Below, piece after piece: positions 26,106-35,411 of a stretch of 64,000 nt of DNA. Each line of letters starts with the position of its first letter. Position 1 is the stretch's first letter. The notes under the pieces were generated by a model, which made no database searches, was not told the origin of the DNA, and saw only the letters and a list, made by a program, of their open reading frames with translations. A program made the translations under genes and the position numbers. Origin of the DNA: JACDBE01 sp963714055 (GTDB lineage: Bacteria > Actinomycetota > Acidimicrobiia > Spongiisociales > UBA5794); NCBI GenBank assembly GCA_963714055.1, contig OY970227.1:1984001-2048000 (forward strand), in the 5' to 3' direction.

Positions 26106-27011
26106 CTACACCGGTGGTTGGATTTGTGACTCCAGGTAGGTCCAGTCCCTGACGAACCGGTAGGAGTGGCGGGCCGGCGGTCCGGGCGCCTGGGTCTCCA
26201 ACCAGCGCACCGTGGTGTCGCTGGTGTTGGCGAACTCGTGGACGCAGCCGACGCCGCAGAAGCCGAAGTCCCCTGCCCGCAGCGTGTACCGCTCGCCGTC
26301 GAAGATGGCGTCCACCTCGCCGTCGAGGACCAGGTATGCCTCCTCCAGCGGGTGGTCGTGGGCACCGGCGAAACCGCCGGGCTCGTACTGCACCATGAAC
26401 ATGGTGCCGAGCTGGGCCCCCAGGTCGGTGTCGACCATCATCTTCAGGGTGATGCCGCTGTAGACGAGCAGGGCGGTGCGCATGCTGGCCGACACCGCCA
26501 GCCGGTCCTGGGTCTGTTCGGCGGCGTCCATGTTCTCGGGGTCGATGTGCCCGAACGACCGGTTGCGCGGGTCACGCACGTCGATCACCTGCGCCTCCCG
26601 GCCCAGCTCGAACTGGTCGGGCAGGAAGTAGGTGTCCCCGCCCTTGGCGGCCCGGGGCTGGGGGTTGTTGAAGTGCGCCCACCGCACCGGGCCGCCTTCG
26701 ACGTTGCGCCAGGCGTGGGGGACACCGATGGGCAGGACCCCGTAGTCGCCGGCGACCAGCCGCACCGCCCCCTCGGCGGTGTCGCAAACCACCGACCCGT
26801 CGAGGATGTGGAAGCTCTCCTCGTACGAGTGGACGTGGCGGTCGACGTGCCCGCCGGCGGCGAGCACGATGACCCCGAAGTCGGTGTGGGCGGCGCCGGG
26901 GACCGTCTCGTCGACGCACCTCCACCGGGAGAACCCCTCGCTCCGCCCGACGAACGCCGGCGGCGTCTCGTACACCGCCTCGGCCGCCCAGCGGACGATG
27001 TGGCGGCTCAA
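26106..27011 (-). CDS. bicupin protein, (S)-ureidoglycine aminohydrolase-like
   Basis: 301 aa with two cupin domains. First: HVDRHVHSYEESFHILDG and PIGVPHAWRN. Second: GAHDHPLEEAYLVLDGEVDA and CGVGCVHEF. Each carries His/Glu metal ligands. The layout resembles ureidoglycine aminohydrolase (AllE/UGHY), but the other ureide genes are absent, so the substrate is uncertain. TTG 27011 overlaps the stop of the upstream amidohydrolase by 4 bases, so the two are coupled. Together they suggest hydrolysis of a small cyclic or amide compound. Confidence 0.75.
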   Translation of the reverse strand: MSRHIVRWAAEAVYETPPAFVGRSEGFSRWRCVDETVPGAAHTDFGVIVLAAGGHVDRHVHSYEESFHILDGSVVCDTAEGAVRLVAGDYGVLPIGVPHAWRNVEGGPVRWAHFNNPQPRAAKGGDTYFLPDQFELGREAQVIDVRDPRNRSFGHIDPENMDAAEQTQDRLAVSASMRTALLVYSGITLKMMVDTDLGAQLGTMFMVQYEPGGFAGAHDHPLEEAYLVLDGEVDAIFDGERYTLRAGDFGFCGVGCVHEFANTSDTTVRWLETQAPGPPARHSYRFVRDWTYLESQIQPPV

Positions 27012-28366
27012 GCGGATTCCGCCTGGCGCCGCGCCAAGGCGTCGAGCAGGTGCTCCTTCGATGCCTCGATCAGGGCACGGGGGCCGCTGAGGTCGGCGGT
27101 GAGCCTGCCATCTCGCTTGTGGACCGTGCCACCGATGATGACGGTGTCGACGTTGGAGACGTCGGCGCACAGGGTCACTGCCGCCACCGGGTCGATCACC
27201 GGGGCCACGTTGACCGCCGCACCGTCGATCACCACCACGTCTGCCTGCTTGCCCGGGGTCAGCGAGCCGGTGCGGTCCTCGACGCCGACCACGTGGGCGC
27301 CGTTGCGGGTGGCGATCTCGAGCATCTGCCGGGCGGTGAGCATGGTGTCGGGGACCTCGACATCGGCTGCCCAGCTCTCGGCGTTCACCTTCTCCCGGTC
27401 GGCGCCGAAGGCCGCCCGGATCTGGGTGAACATGTCGCCGGGGACCGTGGTGACCACGTCGATGCTGAGGCTCGGTCGCAGCCCCTCGGCGATGGCTCGG
27501 GCCGTGGGCGGGGCGCCGTGGCCCATCTGCACCTCGACCTGGGCGGCCACGGAGACGGTGCCCCCGCTCTCGCGGACCAGTCCCCACTCCTCGTCGCTGA
27601 GGTAGCAGCTGTGGACGTAGGTCGTGTCGGGCCCGAGCAGCCCCAGGTCGTCGAGTTGCTTGACCATCCCGAAGCGCCCGGCCAGGCGCCCCATGGCCAC
27701 ATGGACGGTGATCGGGATCCCGAGGCGTCGGGCCATCTCCCACTCTGACCGGACGACGCTCTCCTGGGTGAAGCCCGGTCCCCGGGTGGCCAGCGCCATG
27801 GTGAGCAGGCCGTCGTCGCCCGGGAAGTAGGTGTCGCGGATCCGGGTGACGTCGTCGGCCGGGATGACCAGCTCGCTGTTGAACCAGTAGTCGGCCAGCG
27901 ACGTGTTGGCGCTCCCGTATGCGTAGACGGCACGCAGCCCGGCATCCTGCAGGCCCTTGATGGCAGCATCGGGGTGGTCCGGGGTGTTGTTGATGTGGGA
28001 CCAGTCGAGCAGGGTCGTGATGCCGGCGTTGATGCACTCCAGCGAGCCCCACAGGTTCGAGGCGTAGACGTCCTCCGGGCGGTACAGGGGGGCGAACGAG
28101 TCGAGCACCTCGACGAAGTAGTCGTCCAAGGTGGCGTTGGGTGCGCACCCCCGGATGGCGGACTCCCAGGTGTGCCGGTGCGAGTCGATGAAGCCGGGGA
28201 TGACGATGTCGCCGGTGACGTCGATCACCTCGGCGTCGACATCCCCCAGGTCGGCGCCCACCGCGGCGATGCGGCCGTCTTCGATCAGGACGTCGCCGAC
28301 GAGGTCACCCAGGTCCGGGTCGACGGTGAGCACGTGCCCACCCTTCAAGAGCAACCGGTCGGTCAC
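27008..28366 (-). CDS. amidohydrolase (cytosine deaminase/chlorohydrolase superfamily)
   Basis: 452 aa. Metal-dependent TIM-barrel amidohydrolase: GFIDSHRHTWESAIRG (HxH), the Zn-ligand His in PITVHVAMG, TYVHSCYLSD and the catalytic Asp in SLSIDVVTTVPGD, framed by the small beta domain GGHVLTVDP ... LTPGKQADVVVID. Closest to the SsnA/AtzA/TrzN group of deaminases and dechlorinases. GTG 28366 has GGGAGG eight bases upstream. Co-transcribed with the bicupin and probably controlled by the XRE-cupin regulator encoded just upstream. Confidence 0.82.
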   Translation of the reverse strand: MTDRLLLKGGHVLTVDPDLGDLVGDVLIEDGRIAAVGADLGDVDAEVIDVTGDIVIPGFIDSHRHTWESAIRGCAPNATLDDYFVEVLDSFAPLYRPEDVYASNLWGSLECINAGITTLLDWSHINNTPDHPDAAIKGLQDAGLRAVYAYGSANTSLADYWFNSELVIPADDVTRIRDTYFPGDDGLLTMALATRGPGFTQESVVRSEWEMARRLGIPITVHVAMGRLAGRFGMVKQLDDLGLLGPDTTYVHSCYLSDEEWGLVRESGGTVSVAAQVEVQMGHGAPPTARAIAEGLRPSLSIDVVTTVPGDMFTQIRAAFGADREKVNAESWAADVEVPDTMLTARQMLEIATRNGAHVVGVEDRTGSLTPGKQADVVVIDGAAVNVAPVIDPVAAVTLCADVSNVDTVIIGGTVHKRDGRLTADLSGPRALIEASKEHLLDALARRQAESA

Positions 28367-28539
28367 GGCCGCCACCTCCCTTGCGGTTCTCCCGCCCGAT
28401 CCGCCGCCGGGACGGGGCTCATCGTCACCTCTCGGTCACCAACCGAGTCGGTGATGCCGGTGCGGCGACGCTAGCCAGCACCCGTCTCGGCACGCAAACA
28501 GTGGGACTGGGCACCGCAAGCGGTCCCGGTGAGGCGATG

Positions 28540-29148
28540 TCAGTGGGGCAGGACCACCCAGATGGCGTGTGCCGGGACCGGTCCCGGGTTCCACAGACGA
28601 TGAGGCACCGTCGACCCGAAGGCGATCGAGTCTCCCTCCTCGAGGTGGTGGACGTCGAACCCCACCTGGATGTCGAGCGAGCCACTGACCAGCAGGGCGA
28701 ACTCCACGGAGTTGTGCCGCATCAGGGTGCCCTCGCGACTGGATGTGCCGCCGACGTCGTAGACGACCTCCATGAAGTCGAGCGCTTCCGAGTCGGGAGT
28801 GGCCAGCTGCTCCCAGGTGACCCCGGTCTCCAGCCGCAGCCGCGACCGGTCGGCGGCCCGGACCACGACGGGCACCCGGCCCATCGGCATCGGCCGGCCC
28901 TCCGGGACCGAGCTGGGCTGGTGGCCGAACAGCTCGTCCATCGAGATGTCGAGCTCGCTGACGATCGAGTAGAGGGTGTTGACGGAGGGCTGGGACTGCC
29001 CGGCCTCGATCTGGGAGATCAGGCTCGGGGAGACGTTGACCCGGGCGGCCAGCTCCCGCTGGCTCAGCCGGCGCGATTCGCGGGCGGTGCGCAGGCCCTT
29101 GGCCATGATCGCCGGGCTCTGGCGCTCCTCGACCGCGTGGTCGCTCAT
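28540..29148 (-). CDS. XRE-family regulator with cupin sensor domain
   Basis: 202 aa. N-terminal HTH (SQRELAARVNVSPSLISQIE) followed by a C-terminal cupin (LMRHNSVEFALLVSGSLDIQ, LEEGDSIAFGSTVPHRLWN). This PuuR-like architecture usually represses catabolic genes and binds a small metabolite in the cupin. ATG 29148 has GGAGG six bases upstream. It sits between the minus-strand amidohydrolase/bicupin genes and the divergent plus-strand operon, so it could control both. Confidence 0.85.
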   Translation of the reverse strand: MSDHAVEERQSPAIMAKGLRTARESRRLSQRELAARVNVSPSLISQIEAGQSQPSVNTLYSIVSELDISMDELFGHQPSSVPEGRPMPMGRVPVVVRAADRSRLRLETGVTWEQLATPDSEALDFMEVVYDVGGTSSREGTLMRHNSVEFALLVSGSLDIQVGFDVHHLEEGDSIAFGSTVPHRLWNPGPVPAHAIWVVLPH

Positions 29149-29238
29149 TGCTACCTCCGGCTGCCGCCGTTCCAGCGTCGTAGGGTAGGGGCGTCGAAAG
29201 GCGCCTCGGCTCCCCGGCCCGGCCACCCACAGTGGCGC

Positions 29239-29267
29239 TTGACATGGGTTTAGCCGCACTTTAGGTT
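29239..29267 (+). promoter_or_regulatory. housekeeping-type promoter of the M24/E1 operon
   Basis: TTGACA (29239-29244), 17-base spacer, TAGGTT (29262-29267). Near-consensus and about 100 bases upstream of the first gene. The surrounding 29149-29369 region is the divergent control region for the XRE-cupin regulator. Confidence 0.65.
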
Positions 29268-29369
29268 CGCCGGGCGGCGCCGGGGGCACCTCCGACACCC
29301 GTGGCAGGAGCGCGCGGGCGTGACGAACCAGGCTTTCAGGGGCGGCGACGGCGAAGGGAGGAGCAGGCC

Positions 29370-30629
29370 ATGGCAGCAGCGGAGTTCCCTGTGGCGACGA
29401 GCCCGGCACCGGGTGTCATGGGTGTCGACTGGGAGGACCGGGTCGATTTCCGCCGGCTTCGCGACTACCGGCTCGCCCGGGTCAAGCAGATGCTCGACGA
29501 GTCCGAGCTCGGTGCAGTCCTGCTGTTCGAGACCTCCAACATCCGCTACGCCACCGGCACCCACATCGGCTACTGGGCCTTCAACAAGGGCGAGCGGTAT
29601 TCCTTGGTCACCAGGACGGGGCCGCCCCGGATCTGGGACTTCGGGTCGGCGGCGAAGGCCCACCGACTCCAGCTCCCCGACCTGTACGACACCACCAACT
29701 CGGTCGGCGGCAACACCGGCCTGCAGGGTGCCATCGGGCCGGTGTCCGGGCTGCAGGAGCGCGCCGCAGAGGAGATCGCCGCCGTGCTGCGCGAAGACGG
29801 AGTGGGCGACCTGCCGGTCGGGGTCGACATGGCGGAGACGTCCGTCTTCCTGGCGCTCCAGGCCGCCGGGGTCACGGTCAGCGACGGCCAGCAGCTGATG
29901 ATGCTGGCCCGCGAGATCAAGAGCCAGGACGAGATCCTGTTGCTCACCCAGGCCTGCGCGATGGTGGACGGCGTGTACCACGACGTCTACGAGCAGCTGA
30001 AGCCCGGCATCCGCGAGTCGGATGTGGTGGCCCTCGTCCACAAGCGCCTGTTCGAGATGGGGTCGGAGTTCGTCGAGGCGGTGAACTCGATCGCCGGCGA
30101 GCGGTGCAGCCCCCACCCTCACGTGTTCTCGGATCGCCTGATCCGCCCTGGTGACCAGACCTACTTCGACATCATCCACGTGTTCAACGGCTACCGCACC
30201 TGCTACTACCGGACCTTCGGTGTCGGTCGGGCCACCCAGGCGCAGCGGGACGCCTTCAAGCAGTCGCGGGAGTGGATGGACGCCGCCATCGACCTGGTCA
30301 AGCCGGGGGCGAGCACCGACGCCATCGCCCTGGTGTGGCCCAAGGCCGAGGACTTCGGGTTCGTCGACGAGATGGACGCCTTCGGGCTGCAGTTCGGCCA
30401 CGGCGTCGGCGTCGGGCTGCACGAGCGCCCCATCATCTCCCGGCTCAACTCGCTGGACGACCCGATCGAGATCAAGGAGGGCATGGTGTTCGCTCTGGAG
30501 ACCTACGCTCCCGCCGGTGACGGCCGTTCGGCCGCCCGGATCGAGGAGGAGGTCGTGGTCACCGCCGATGGGTGCAAGGTCATCACGCTCTTCCCGTGCG
30601 AAGAGCTGATGGTGGCCAATGCCTACTGA
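29370..30629 (+). CDS. M24 (creatinase/Xaa-Pro peptidase) family protein with altered metal site
   Basis: 419 aa from ATG 29370 (GGGAGGAGCAGG upstream). An N-terminal creatinase-type domain (LFETSNIRYATGTHIGYWAF) precedes a pita-bread domain. Metal-site segments: FDIIHVFNGYRTCYYRTF, FGHGVGVGLHERP, GMVFALETYAP and IEEEVVV. The second Asp of the usual metal pair is replaced by Cys (TCYYRT where SDxTRT is typical). It may therefore be a non-peptidase hydrolase or lyase, as known for other M24 relatives. First gene of an operon with E1 alpha/beta and a dehydrogenase; substrate unknown. Confidence 0.8.
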   Translation: MAAAEFPVATSPAPGVMGVDWEDRVDFRRLRDYRLARVKQMLDESELGAVLLFETSNIRYATGTHIGYWAFNKGERYSLVTRTGPPRIWDFGSAAKAHRLQLPDLYDTTNSVGGNTGLQGAIGPVSGLQERAAEEIAAVLREDGVGDLPVGVDMAETSVFLALQAAGVTVSDGQQLMMLAREIKSQDEILLLTQACAMVDGVYHDVYEQLKPGIRESDVVALVHKRLFEMGSEFVEAVNSIAGERCSPHPHVFSDRLIRPGDQTYFDIIHVFNGYRTCYYRTFGVGRATQAQRDAFKQSREWMDAAIDLVKPGASTDAIALVWPKAEDFGFVDEMDAFGLQFGHGVGVGLHERPIISRLNSLDDPIEIKEGMVFALETYAPAGDGRSAARIEEEVVVTADGCKVITLFPCEELMVANAY

Positions 30630-31708
30630 CCAGAGTTTCGACGGAGCCGGTCCACGCGAGCTGCTCGACTACGCCTCCCGGCCGGCTCGCCCGCCCGGCC
30701 CGGAGGACGAAGCCAACGACGGGCTCGACATCGCGCTCTCGCACGCGGCTCGACATGTACCAGGCGTTGCATCTCCTGCGTCAGTTCGAGAAGCGAGCCC
30801 ACGACCTCTTCCTGCAGAACCTGGTGAAGGGGACCAGCCACCTCTCGCTGGGCATGGAGGCGGTGGCCGCCGGCTTCGGGGCGGCGATGCGGCCCGACGA
30901 CTACACGTTCGCCACATACCGCGGGCATGCCCACACGCTCGCCCGGGGGACGCCGCCTGGCCCGGTGATGGCCGAGTTGCTCGGCCGGGGAACCGGGATC
31001 CTCGGCGGCAAGGGCGGCTCGATGCACCTGACCTCGGTGGAGCACGGGATGATGGGCTCGTACGCCATCATCGGGGCCCACCTGTGCATCGCCAACGGGG
31101 CGGCCTGGTCGGCGCAGATCCGCGGCAGCGGCCAGGTGGCGGTGGCGTTCTTCGGCGACGGCACCACCAACATCGGCGCTTTCCACGAGGCGCTCAACTT
31201 CGCCGCGGTGTGGAAGCTGCCCACCGTCTTCGTCTGCGAGAACAACCTGTACATGGAGTACACCCCGATCGACCTGGTCACCGCGGTGCCGCACCCCGCC
31301 GCCGACCGGGCCGGGTCGTACGGGCTGGAGGCGATCCTGGTCGACGGCAACGACGTCGACGCCGTCCACGACGTCGCCCGACGGGCTCTCGCCGGCGCCC
31401 GGGAGGGCGCGGGACCGGTGCTGGTGGAGGCGGTCACCTACCGGCACGGCGGTCACAGCCGGGCCGACCCCGGAAAGTACCGGCCGGCCGCCGAGGTGGA
31501 GGCCTGGCTGGCGCACGATCCGATCCCCCTCTACCACCGGAGGCTGCTGCGGCTCGGGGTCGCCGAGGATCGGCTCACCCGGATCGAGCGCCAGGTGGCT
31601 GACGAGGTCGACGCCGCCACCGAGTTCGCCAAGGCGGCGCCGGAGCCCGACCCGGAGGTGGCGTTCACCGACGTCTGGGCCGACGGAGGCAGCGCATGGC
31701 GCAACTGA
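30619..31708 (+). CDS. 2-oxoacid/acetoin dehydrogenase E1 alpha subunit (probable frameshift near N-terminus)
   Basis: Thiamine-diphosphate E1 alpha: LRQFEKRAHDLFLQN, LGGKGGSMHL, the TPP motif GDGTTNIGAFHEALNFAAVW and HRHGGHS-type end (TYRHGGHSRADPGKY). The natural start is ATG 30619, overlapping the M24 stop, but that frame leaves the conserved one between about 30735 and 30754, implying a one-base indel. Alternatively translation begins at ATG 30755, which would remove the N-terminal arm. About 360 aa when repaired. No E2/E3 gene is nearby, so it may use a shared core or act as a non-complexed decarboxylase. Confidence 0.82.
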
Positions 31709-32673
31709 GCTACCGCGAGGCGGTGGCGTACGGCATCGCCCAGGAGATGCGGCGCGACCCGAGCCTGGTGATGCTGGGCGAGGACATCGGCCCTGCCGGA
31801 GGGGTCTTCAAGACCACCGTTGGCCTCATCGACGAGTTCGGGCCGAGCCGCGTCCGCGACACCCCCATCTCCGAGCAGGCGATCCTGGGGGCGGCGATGG
31901 GGGCGGCGATGACCGGCATCCCGGTGATCGCCGAGATCATGTTCTCCGACTTCCTCGCCGTCTGCTGGGACCTCCTCGCCAACGAGATCGCCAAGACCCG
32001 GTACATGACCGGCGGCCAGGTCACCCTGCCGGTGGTGGTTCGCACCGCCAACGGGGGAGGGGTGCGGTTCGGGGCCCAGCACTCCCAGGCGGTGGAGAAC
32101 TGGTGCATGATGATCCCCGGGCTCAAGGTGGTCGCCCCCTCGACGCCGGTCGACGTCGTCGGGTTGATGGCCGCCTCGGTGCGGGATCCCAACCCGGTCG
32201 TGTTCTTCGAGAGCAAGCCGCTGTTCGCCACGTCGGGCGAGGTCCCCGACGGTGAGGTAGTCGACCAGCTGGGCACCGCCCGGGTGGTGGCGCCGGGGAG
32301 CGACTGCACCATCGCCGCCCTGGCCTCCACCGTCCCCACCGCCACGGCCGCCGCCGAGCGGCTCGGCGACGACGGCATATCCGCCGAGGTCATCGACATA
32401 CGCTCGCTGGTCCCGCTCGACACCGGGACCCTGCTCGAATCGGTGCGCCGCACCGGGCGCTTGTTCACCGTCGAGGAGAACCCGCGGGTACTGGGGTGGG
32501 GCGCCGAGATCGCTTCTATCGTCGCCGACGAGGCGTTCTGGGACCTCGACGGCCCGGTGGTGCGGGTGACAACACCACACATCCCGCTCCCCTCGGCCGC
32601 CGTCCTCGAGGACGGAGTCATCCCCAACGCCGATCGCGTGGTGGCCACGGTCCGGGAGACGGTCGACGCATGA
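31696..32673 (+). CDS. 2-oxoacid/acetoin dehydrogenase E1 beta subunit
   Basis: 325 aa. Transketolase-like E1 beta: SYREAVAYGIAQEM, VMLGEDIGPAGGVFKTT, DTPISEQAILGAAMGAA, GGGVRFGAQHSQ and the C-terminal transketolase domain VIDIRSLVPLDTGTL. Overlaps E1 alpha by 13 bases, guaranteeing stoichiometric translation. Pairs with E1 alpha as an alpha2beta2 heterotetramer for decarboxylation of a 2-oxoacid or acetoin-like substrate. Confidence 0.9.
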   Translation: MAQLSYREAVAYGIAQEMRRDPSLVMLGEDIGPAGGVFKTTVGLIDEFGPSRVRDTPISEQAILGAAMGAAMTGIPVIAEIMFSDFLAVCWDLLANEIAKTRYMTGGQVTLPVVVRTANGGGVRFGAQHSQAVENWCMMIPGLKVVAPSTPVDVVGLMAASVRDPNPVVFFESKPLFATSGEVPDGEVVDQLGTARVVAPGSDCTIAALASTVPTATAAAERLGDDGISAEVIDIRSLVPLDTGTLLESVRRTGRLFTVEENPRVLGWGAEIASIVADEAFWDLDGPVVRVTTPHIPLPSAAVLEDGVIPNADRVVATVRETVDA

Positions 32674-33545
32674 CCCGGGTCGCCTTCCTCGGTCTGGGGC
32701 GGATGGGGAGCAGGATGGCGGCCCACCTCCCCGGCGCCGGGTACGACCTCGTCGTCTACAACCGGAGCGAAGGCGCCGCGGATGCGTTCGTCGCCGGACA
32801 CGGGGGTGAGGCTGCGCGAACCCCGGCGGAAGCCGCCTCCTCGGCCGATGTGGTGGTCTCGATGCTGGCCGACGGAGATGTCCTCACCCAGGCCTACACC
32901 GGGCCGGACGGCGTGCTGGAGACCCTGCGGCCCGGCGCCGTCGGTGTCGACATGGGCACCTCGGGACCGGTCGCCGTGGCCGCGGTGCGTCGCCTGGTGG
33001 TCGCTGCCGGCGCCGATCTGGTCGACGCCCCGGTGTCGGGGAGCACCCCGGCGGCGGAAGCGGCGACGTTGCAGATCATGGTTGGGGGCGAGGACCAGGC
33101 GGTCACCCTGGTGATGCCGGTGCTCGAGGTGCTGGGCAACCCGGTCCACGTCGGGCCCGCCGGGGCCGGGGCGACGCTGAAGCTGGCGGTGAACTCCCTC
33201 CTCCTCGGCCTCAACCAGGCGCTGGCCGAGGCGGTGGTCCTGGCAGAGGCTGCCGGGGTGGCGCCCGGCACGTCGCTCGACGTCATCGCCGGTGGAGCCG
33301 CCGGTGCGCCGATGGTCGGCTACCGGCGACCGCAGTACCTCGATCCCGACGGTGCCCCGGTCAGCTTCACGCTCACGCTGGCGAAGAAGGATCTCGGCCT
33401 CGCCCTCGAGCAGGCTGCCGCCGGCGGGGTCCCCATGACCCAGGCGGAGTCGACGCTGGAGATCATCGACGTCCTCGTCGCCCAGGGCGAAGGCGGTCGT
33501 GACCTCGGCTACGTGATCGAGGCGGTCCGCCGCCGCGGCCGCTGA
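32670..33545 (+). CDS. NAD(P)-dependent 3-hydroxyisobutyrate dehydrogenase-family oxidoreductase
   Basis: 291 aa. N-terminal Rossmann motif FLGLGRMGSRMAAHL, substrate-binding DAPVSGSTPAAEA, catalytic Lys in ATLKLAVNSLLLG and the helical C-terminal domain. Family enzymes act on beta-hydroxyacids such as 3-hydroxyisobutyrate, tartronate semialdehyde or related. ATG overlaps the E1 beta stop (ATGA), so it belongs to the same four-gene operon, which ends here. Confidence 0.85.
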   Translation: MTRVAFLGLGRMGSRMAAHLPGAGYDLVVYNRSEGAADAFVAGHGGEAARTPAEAASSADVVVSMLADGDVLTQAYTGPDGVLETLRPGAVGVDMGTSGPVAVAAVRRLVVAAGADLVDAPVSGSTPAAEAATLQIMVGGEDQAVTLVMPVLEVLGNPVHVGPAGAGATLKLAVNSLLLGLNQALAEAVVLAEAAGVAPGTSLDVIAGGAAGAPMVGYRRPQYLDPDGAPVSFTLTLAKKDLGLALEQAAAGGVPMTQAESTLEIIDVLVAQGEGGRDLGYVIEAVRRRGR

Positions 33546-33556
33546 CCGGCGGGAGC

Positions 33557-34888
33557 TCAGCCGCCGGCGAGGCTGACGGCGGCGCGCTCCATCCGGTCGA
33601 GCAGGAAGTCGACCTCGGGCAATGCCGCCGGGTCGGCGGTGACACTCAACCCGACCCGGCCGCCGAGGTTGACCGCCCCCACCATCAGCCTGACGAATCC
33701 GCCCAACGGCATCAGCGGGTGGGTCGAGACATGGGGCAGGCCGGTCAGCCAGAGGGGTCGCCGCGGACCGCGGACGTAGGTGACGATCAGGTCTACCGAT
33801 CCCGAGCCCCTCGCCACCCGGGAGGCGAGGGCGACCAGCCAGTCGGGCACCCGGTCGAACCGCTCGATCATGGTTGCGATCGTCGCCACCTGGTCGGCCG
33901 GTCTCGCCGCCGCCACCGCCTCGGCGACGGCGACCAGCCTTCGGGCGATCGGCATCGGGCCTACGGGCAGTGCCACGACGTAGAAGGCGGCGTGGTTGCC
34001 GAGCAGCTCACGTCGTCCCCGGATCGGGATCGCCATGGGAACCACCGTTCGGATCACGTCGTCGGCACGCACCTCGTCCCTGGCGGCGAGCACGTCGGAA
34101 ACACCGGCGGCGACGACGGTGAGGAACACGACGTCGAGTCCGACCCCGGCGGCCCGCGCCGGTGCCCGCAGCGCCTGGTCGGGAACCGTGTCGAACCCGA
34201 GGCGCACCCGGTCGGAGGCTTCCCGGAACCACCGGGGCCCCCGGATCGCCTCGAGCTGGGCGATCCACCCGTCGAGGAAGGCGGTGGCCCGATCGAGGTC
34301 GGCCACCAGGTCGGGGCCGGCTCGGTCTCCCTTCGCCGGGTGGCGGTGCGTGCCCGGTGGCTGGGGCAATGGCGGCGTGCGGTGCTCGGGGCTCCGTCGC
34401 GGCGGAGGGTTCGGCGAGGTGTCGAACAGCGTCTTGACCACCTCGACGGCGCTCATCCCGTCGACCATTGCGTGCTGCCATCGCATCACCAGTGCCGAGC
34501 GGTTGCCGGCGAGACCCTCGATGGCGTGCTTCTCCCACAGCGGATGGGCCGGGTCGAGCCGCCCGCTGTGGAGGCGGCCCACCAGGGCGGCCAGCTCGGC
34601 GTCGCCACCGGGCGGAGGCAGACGGTGGTGGTGCACGTGGCGGGACAGGTCGAAGGCCCGGTCGTCGTCCCAGACCCAGTGGCCACCGATCCCGGACTGG
34701 ACGGGCACCTGCCGGTAGCGCTTGAGGAAGTGGAGGCGCTCGGCGAGGAGGGCGGTCAACCGCGGGGCGCTCAGTCCGGTGCCGTCCTCGCCGGGTTCGA
34801 GGATGAACAGCCCACCGGAGTTCATCGGCATCGGTCCGATGTCGTAGCTGAGGTAGGTCACATCGAGGCTGCTCAGCCGCTCAGCCAT
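33557..34888 (-). CDS. wax ester synthase/diacylglycerol acyltransferase (WS/DGAT) family protein
   Basis: 443 aa. The acyltransferase motif reads QHAMVDGMSAVE (138-149): the family HHxxxDG with Gln for the first His but the catalytic second His and Asp kept. Other WS/DGAT stretches: LSSLDVTYLSYD at the N-terminus, GNHAAFYVVALPVG and SVTADPAALPEVDFLLD at the C-terminus. It would esterify a fatty acyl-CoA onto an alcohol or diacylglycerol at the membrane. ATG 34888 overlaps the SCP2-like gene by 8 bases. Last gene of a lipid/isoprenoid operon. Confidence 0.85.
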   Translation of the reverse strand: MAERLSSLDVTYLSYDIGPMPMNSGGLFILEPGEDGTGLSAPRLTALLAERLHFLKRYRQVPVQSGIGGHWVWDDDRAFDLSRHVHHHRLPPPGGDAELAALVGRLHSGRLDPAHPLWEKHAIEGLAGNRSALVMRWQHAMVDGMSAVEVVKTLFDTSPNPPPRRSPEHRTPPLPQPPGTHRHPAKGDRAGPDLVADLDRATAFLDGWIAQLEAIRGPRWFREASDRVRLGFDTVPDQALRAPARAAGVGLDVVFLTVVAAGVSDVLAARDEVRADDVIRTVVPMAIPIRGRRELLGNHAAFYVVALPVGPMPIARRLVAVAEAVAAARPADQVATIATMIERFDRVPDWLVALASRVARGSGSVDLIVTYVRGPRRPLWLTGLPHVSTHPLMPLGGFVRLMVGAVNLGGRVGLSVTADPAALPEVDFLLDRMERAAVSLAGG

Positions 34889-35411
34889 CTCCTCGTCCTC
34901 CCCGGTCGTCGAGTAGATCGAGGCGGGCGAGCAGCGCCACCTCGTCTGCTCCCCGGCGAGGCCTGCGCCTGCGCGGCGGAGGCGGGCCATGCTCGCCGGC
35001 GAAGGCTGCGGCGAGATGCCTGAGGGTGGGGACCCGGGACGAGCCGTCGAGCAGCAGCTCGATGGCGGCGAACATCCTCGTGGTCGCCTCGATGCTCCCC
35101 ACGACGTGGATCGAGCCCTCCTCCACGGCGGCCAGGACCTCCAGGTCGCCGTCGAGCACGGCGAGGACGGTGGCCGAGGTGGTCGCCCCCGACCCGTCGA
35201 CCGTCGCCTCCGGGTCGTCGGGCCCGATGACCAGTTCGCCGGCGGTCATGCTCACCAGCACGGTCTCGTCGTCGAGGGTGATGCGTGCCCGGCTCCCCTC
35301 GACCACGGTGCGGAGCCGGGCTCCCGCCCCCTGAGCATCCTGGTCGAGCGCCCGTACCAGTCGGGCGATCCAGGTGGATAGCGAGGTCCGGACCGCGGTC
35401 TCAATCGACAT
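34881..35411 (-). CDS. SCP2 sterol-carrier-like protein
   Basis: 176 aa. The central region (ITLDDETVLVSMTAGELVIG, then DGSGATTSATVLAVLDGDLE) has the SCP2 lipid-carrier pattern of alternating strands with a hydrophobic tunnel. The C-terminus is a Pro/Arg-rich tail (PPPPRRRRPRRG) of unknown use, possibly a membrane or protein contact. It overlaps genes on both sides. Between a WS/DGAT and a CrtC-like protein, a lipid-shuttling role is a reasonable inference. Confidence 0.65.
   Translation of the reverse strand: MSIETAVRTSLSTWIARLVRALDQDAQGAGARLRTVVEGSRARITLDDETVLVSMTAGELVIGPDDPEATVDGSGATTSATVLAVLDGDLEVLAAVEEGSIHVVGSIEATTRMFAAIELLLDGSSRVPTLRHLAAAFAGEHGPPPPRRRRPRRGADEVALLARLDLLDDRGGRGDG

Noticed and set aside
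29370..30629. DMSP lyase DddP or ectoine hydrolase DoeA assignment for the M24 protein
   Set aside because: The metal-site sequence does not match what I know of either family, and partner genes such as ectoine utilisation enzymes are absent.
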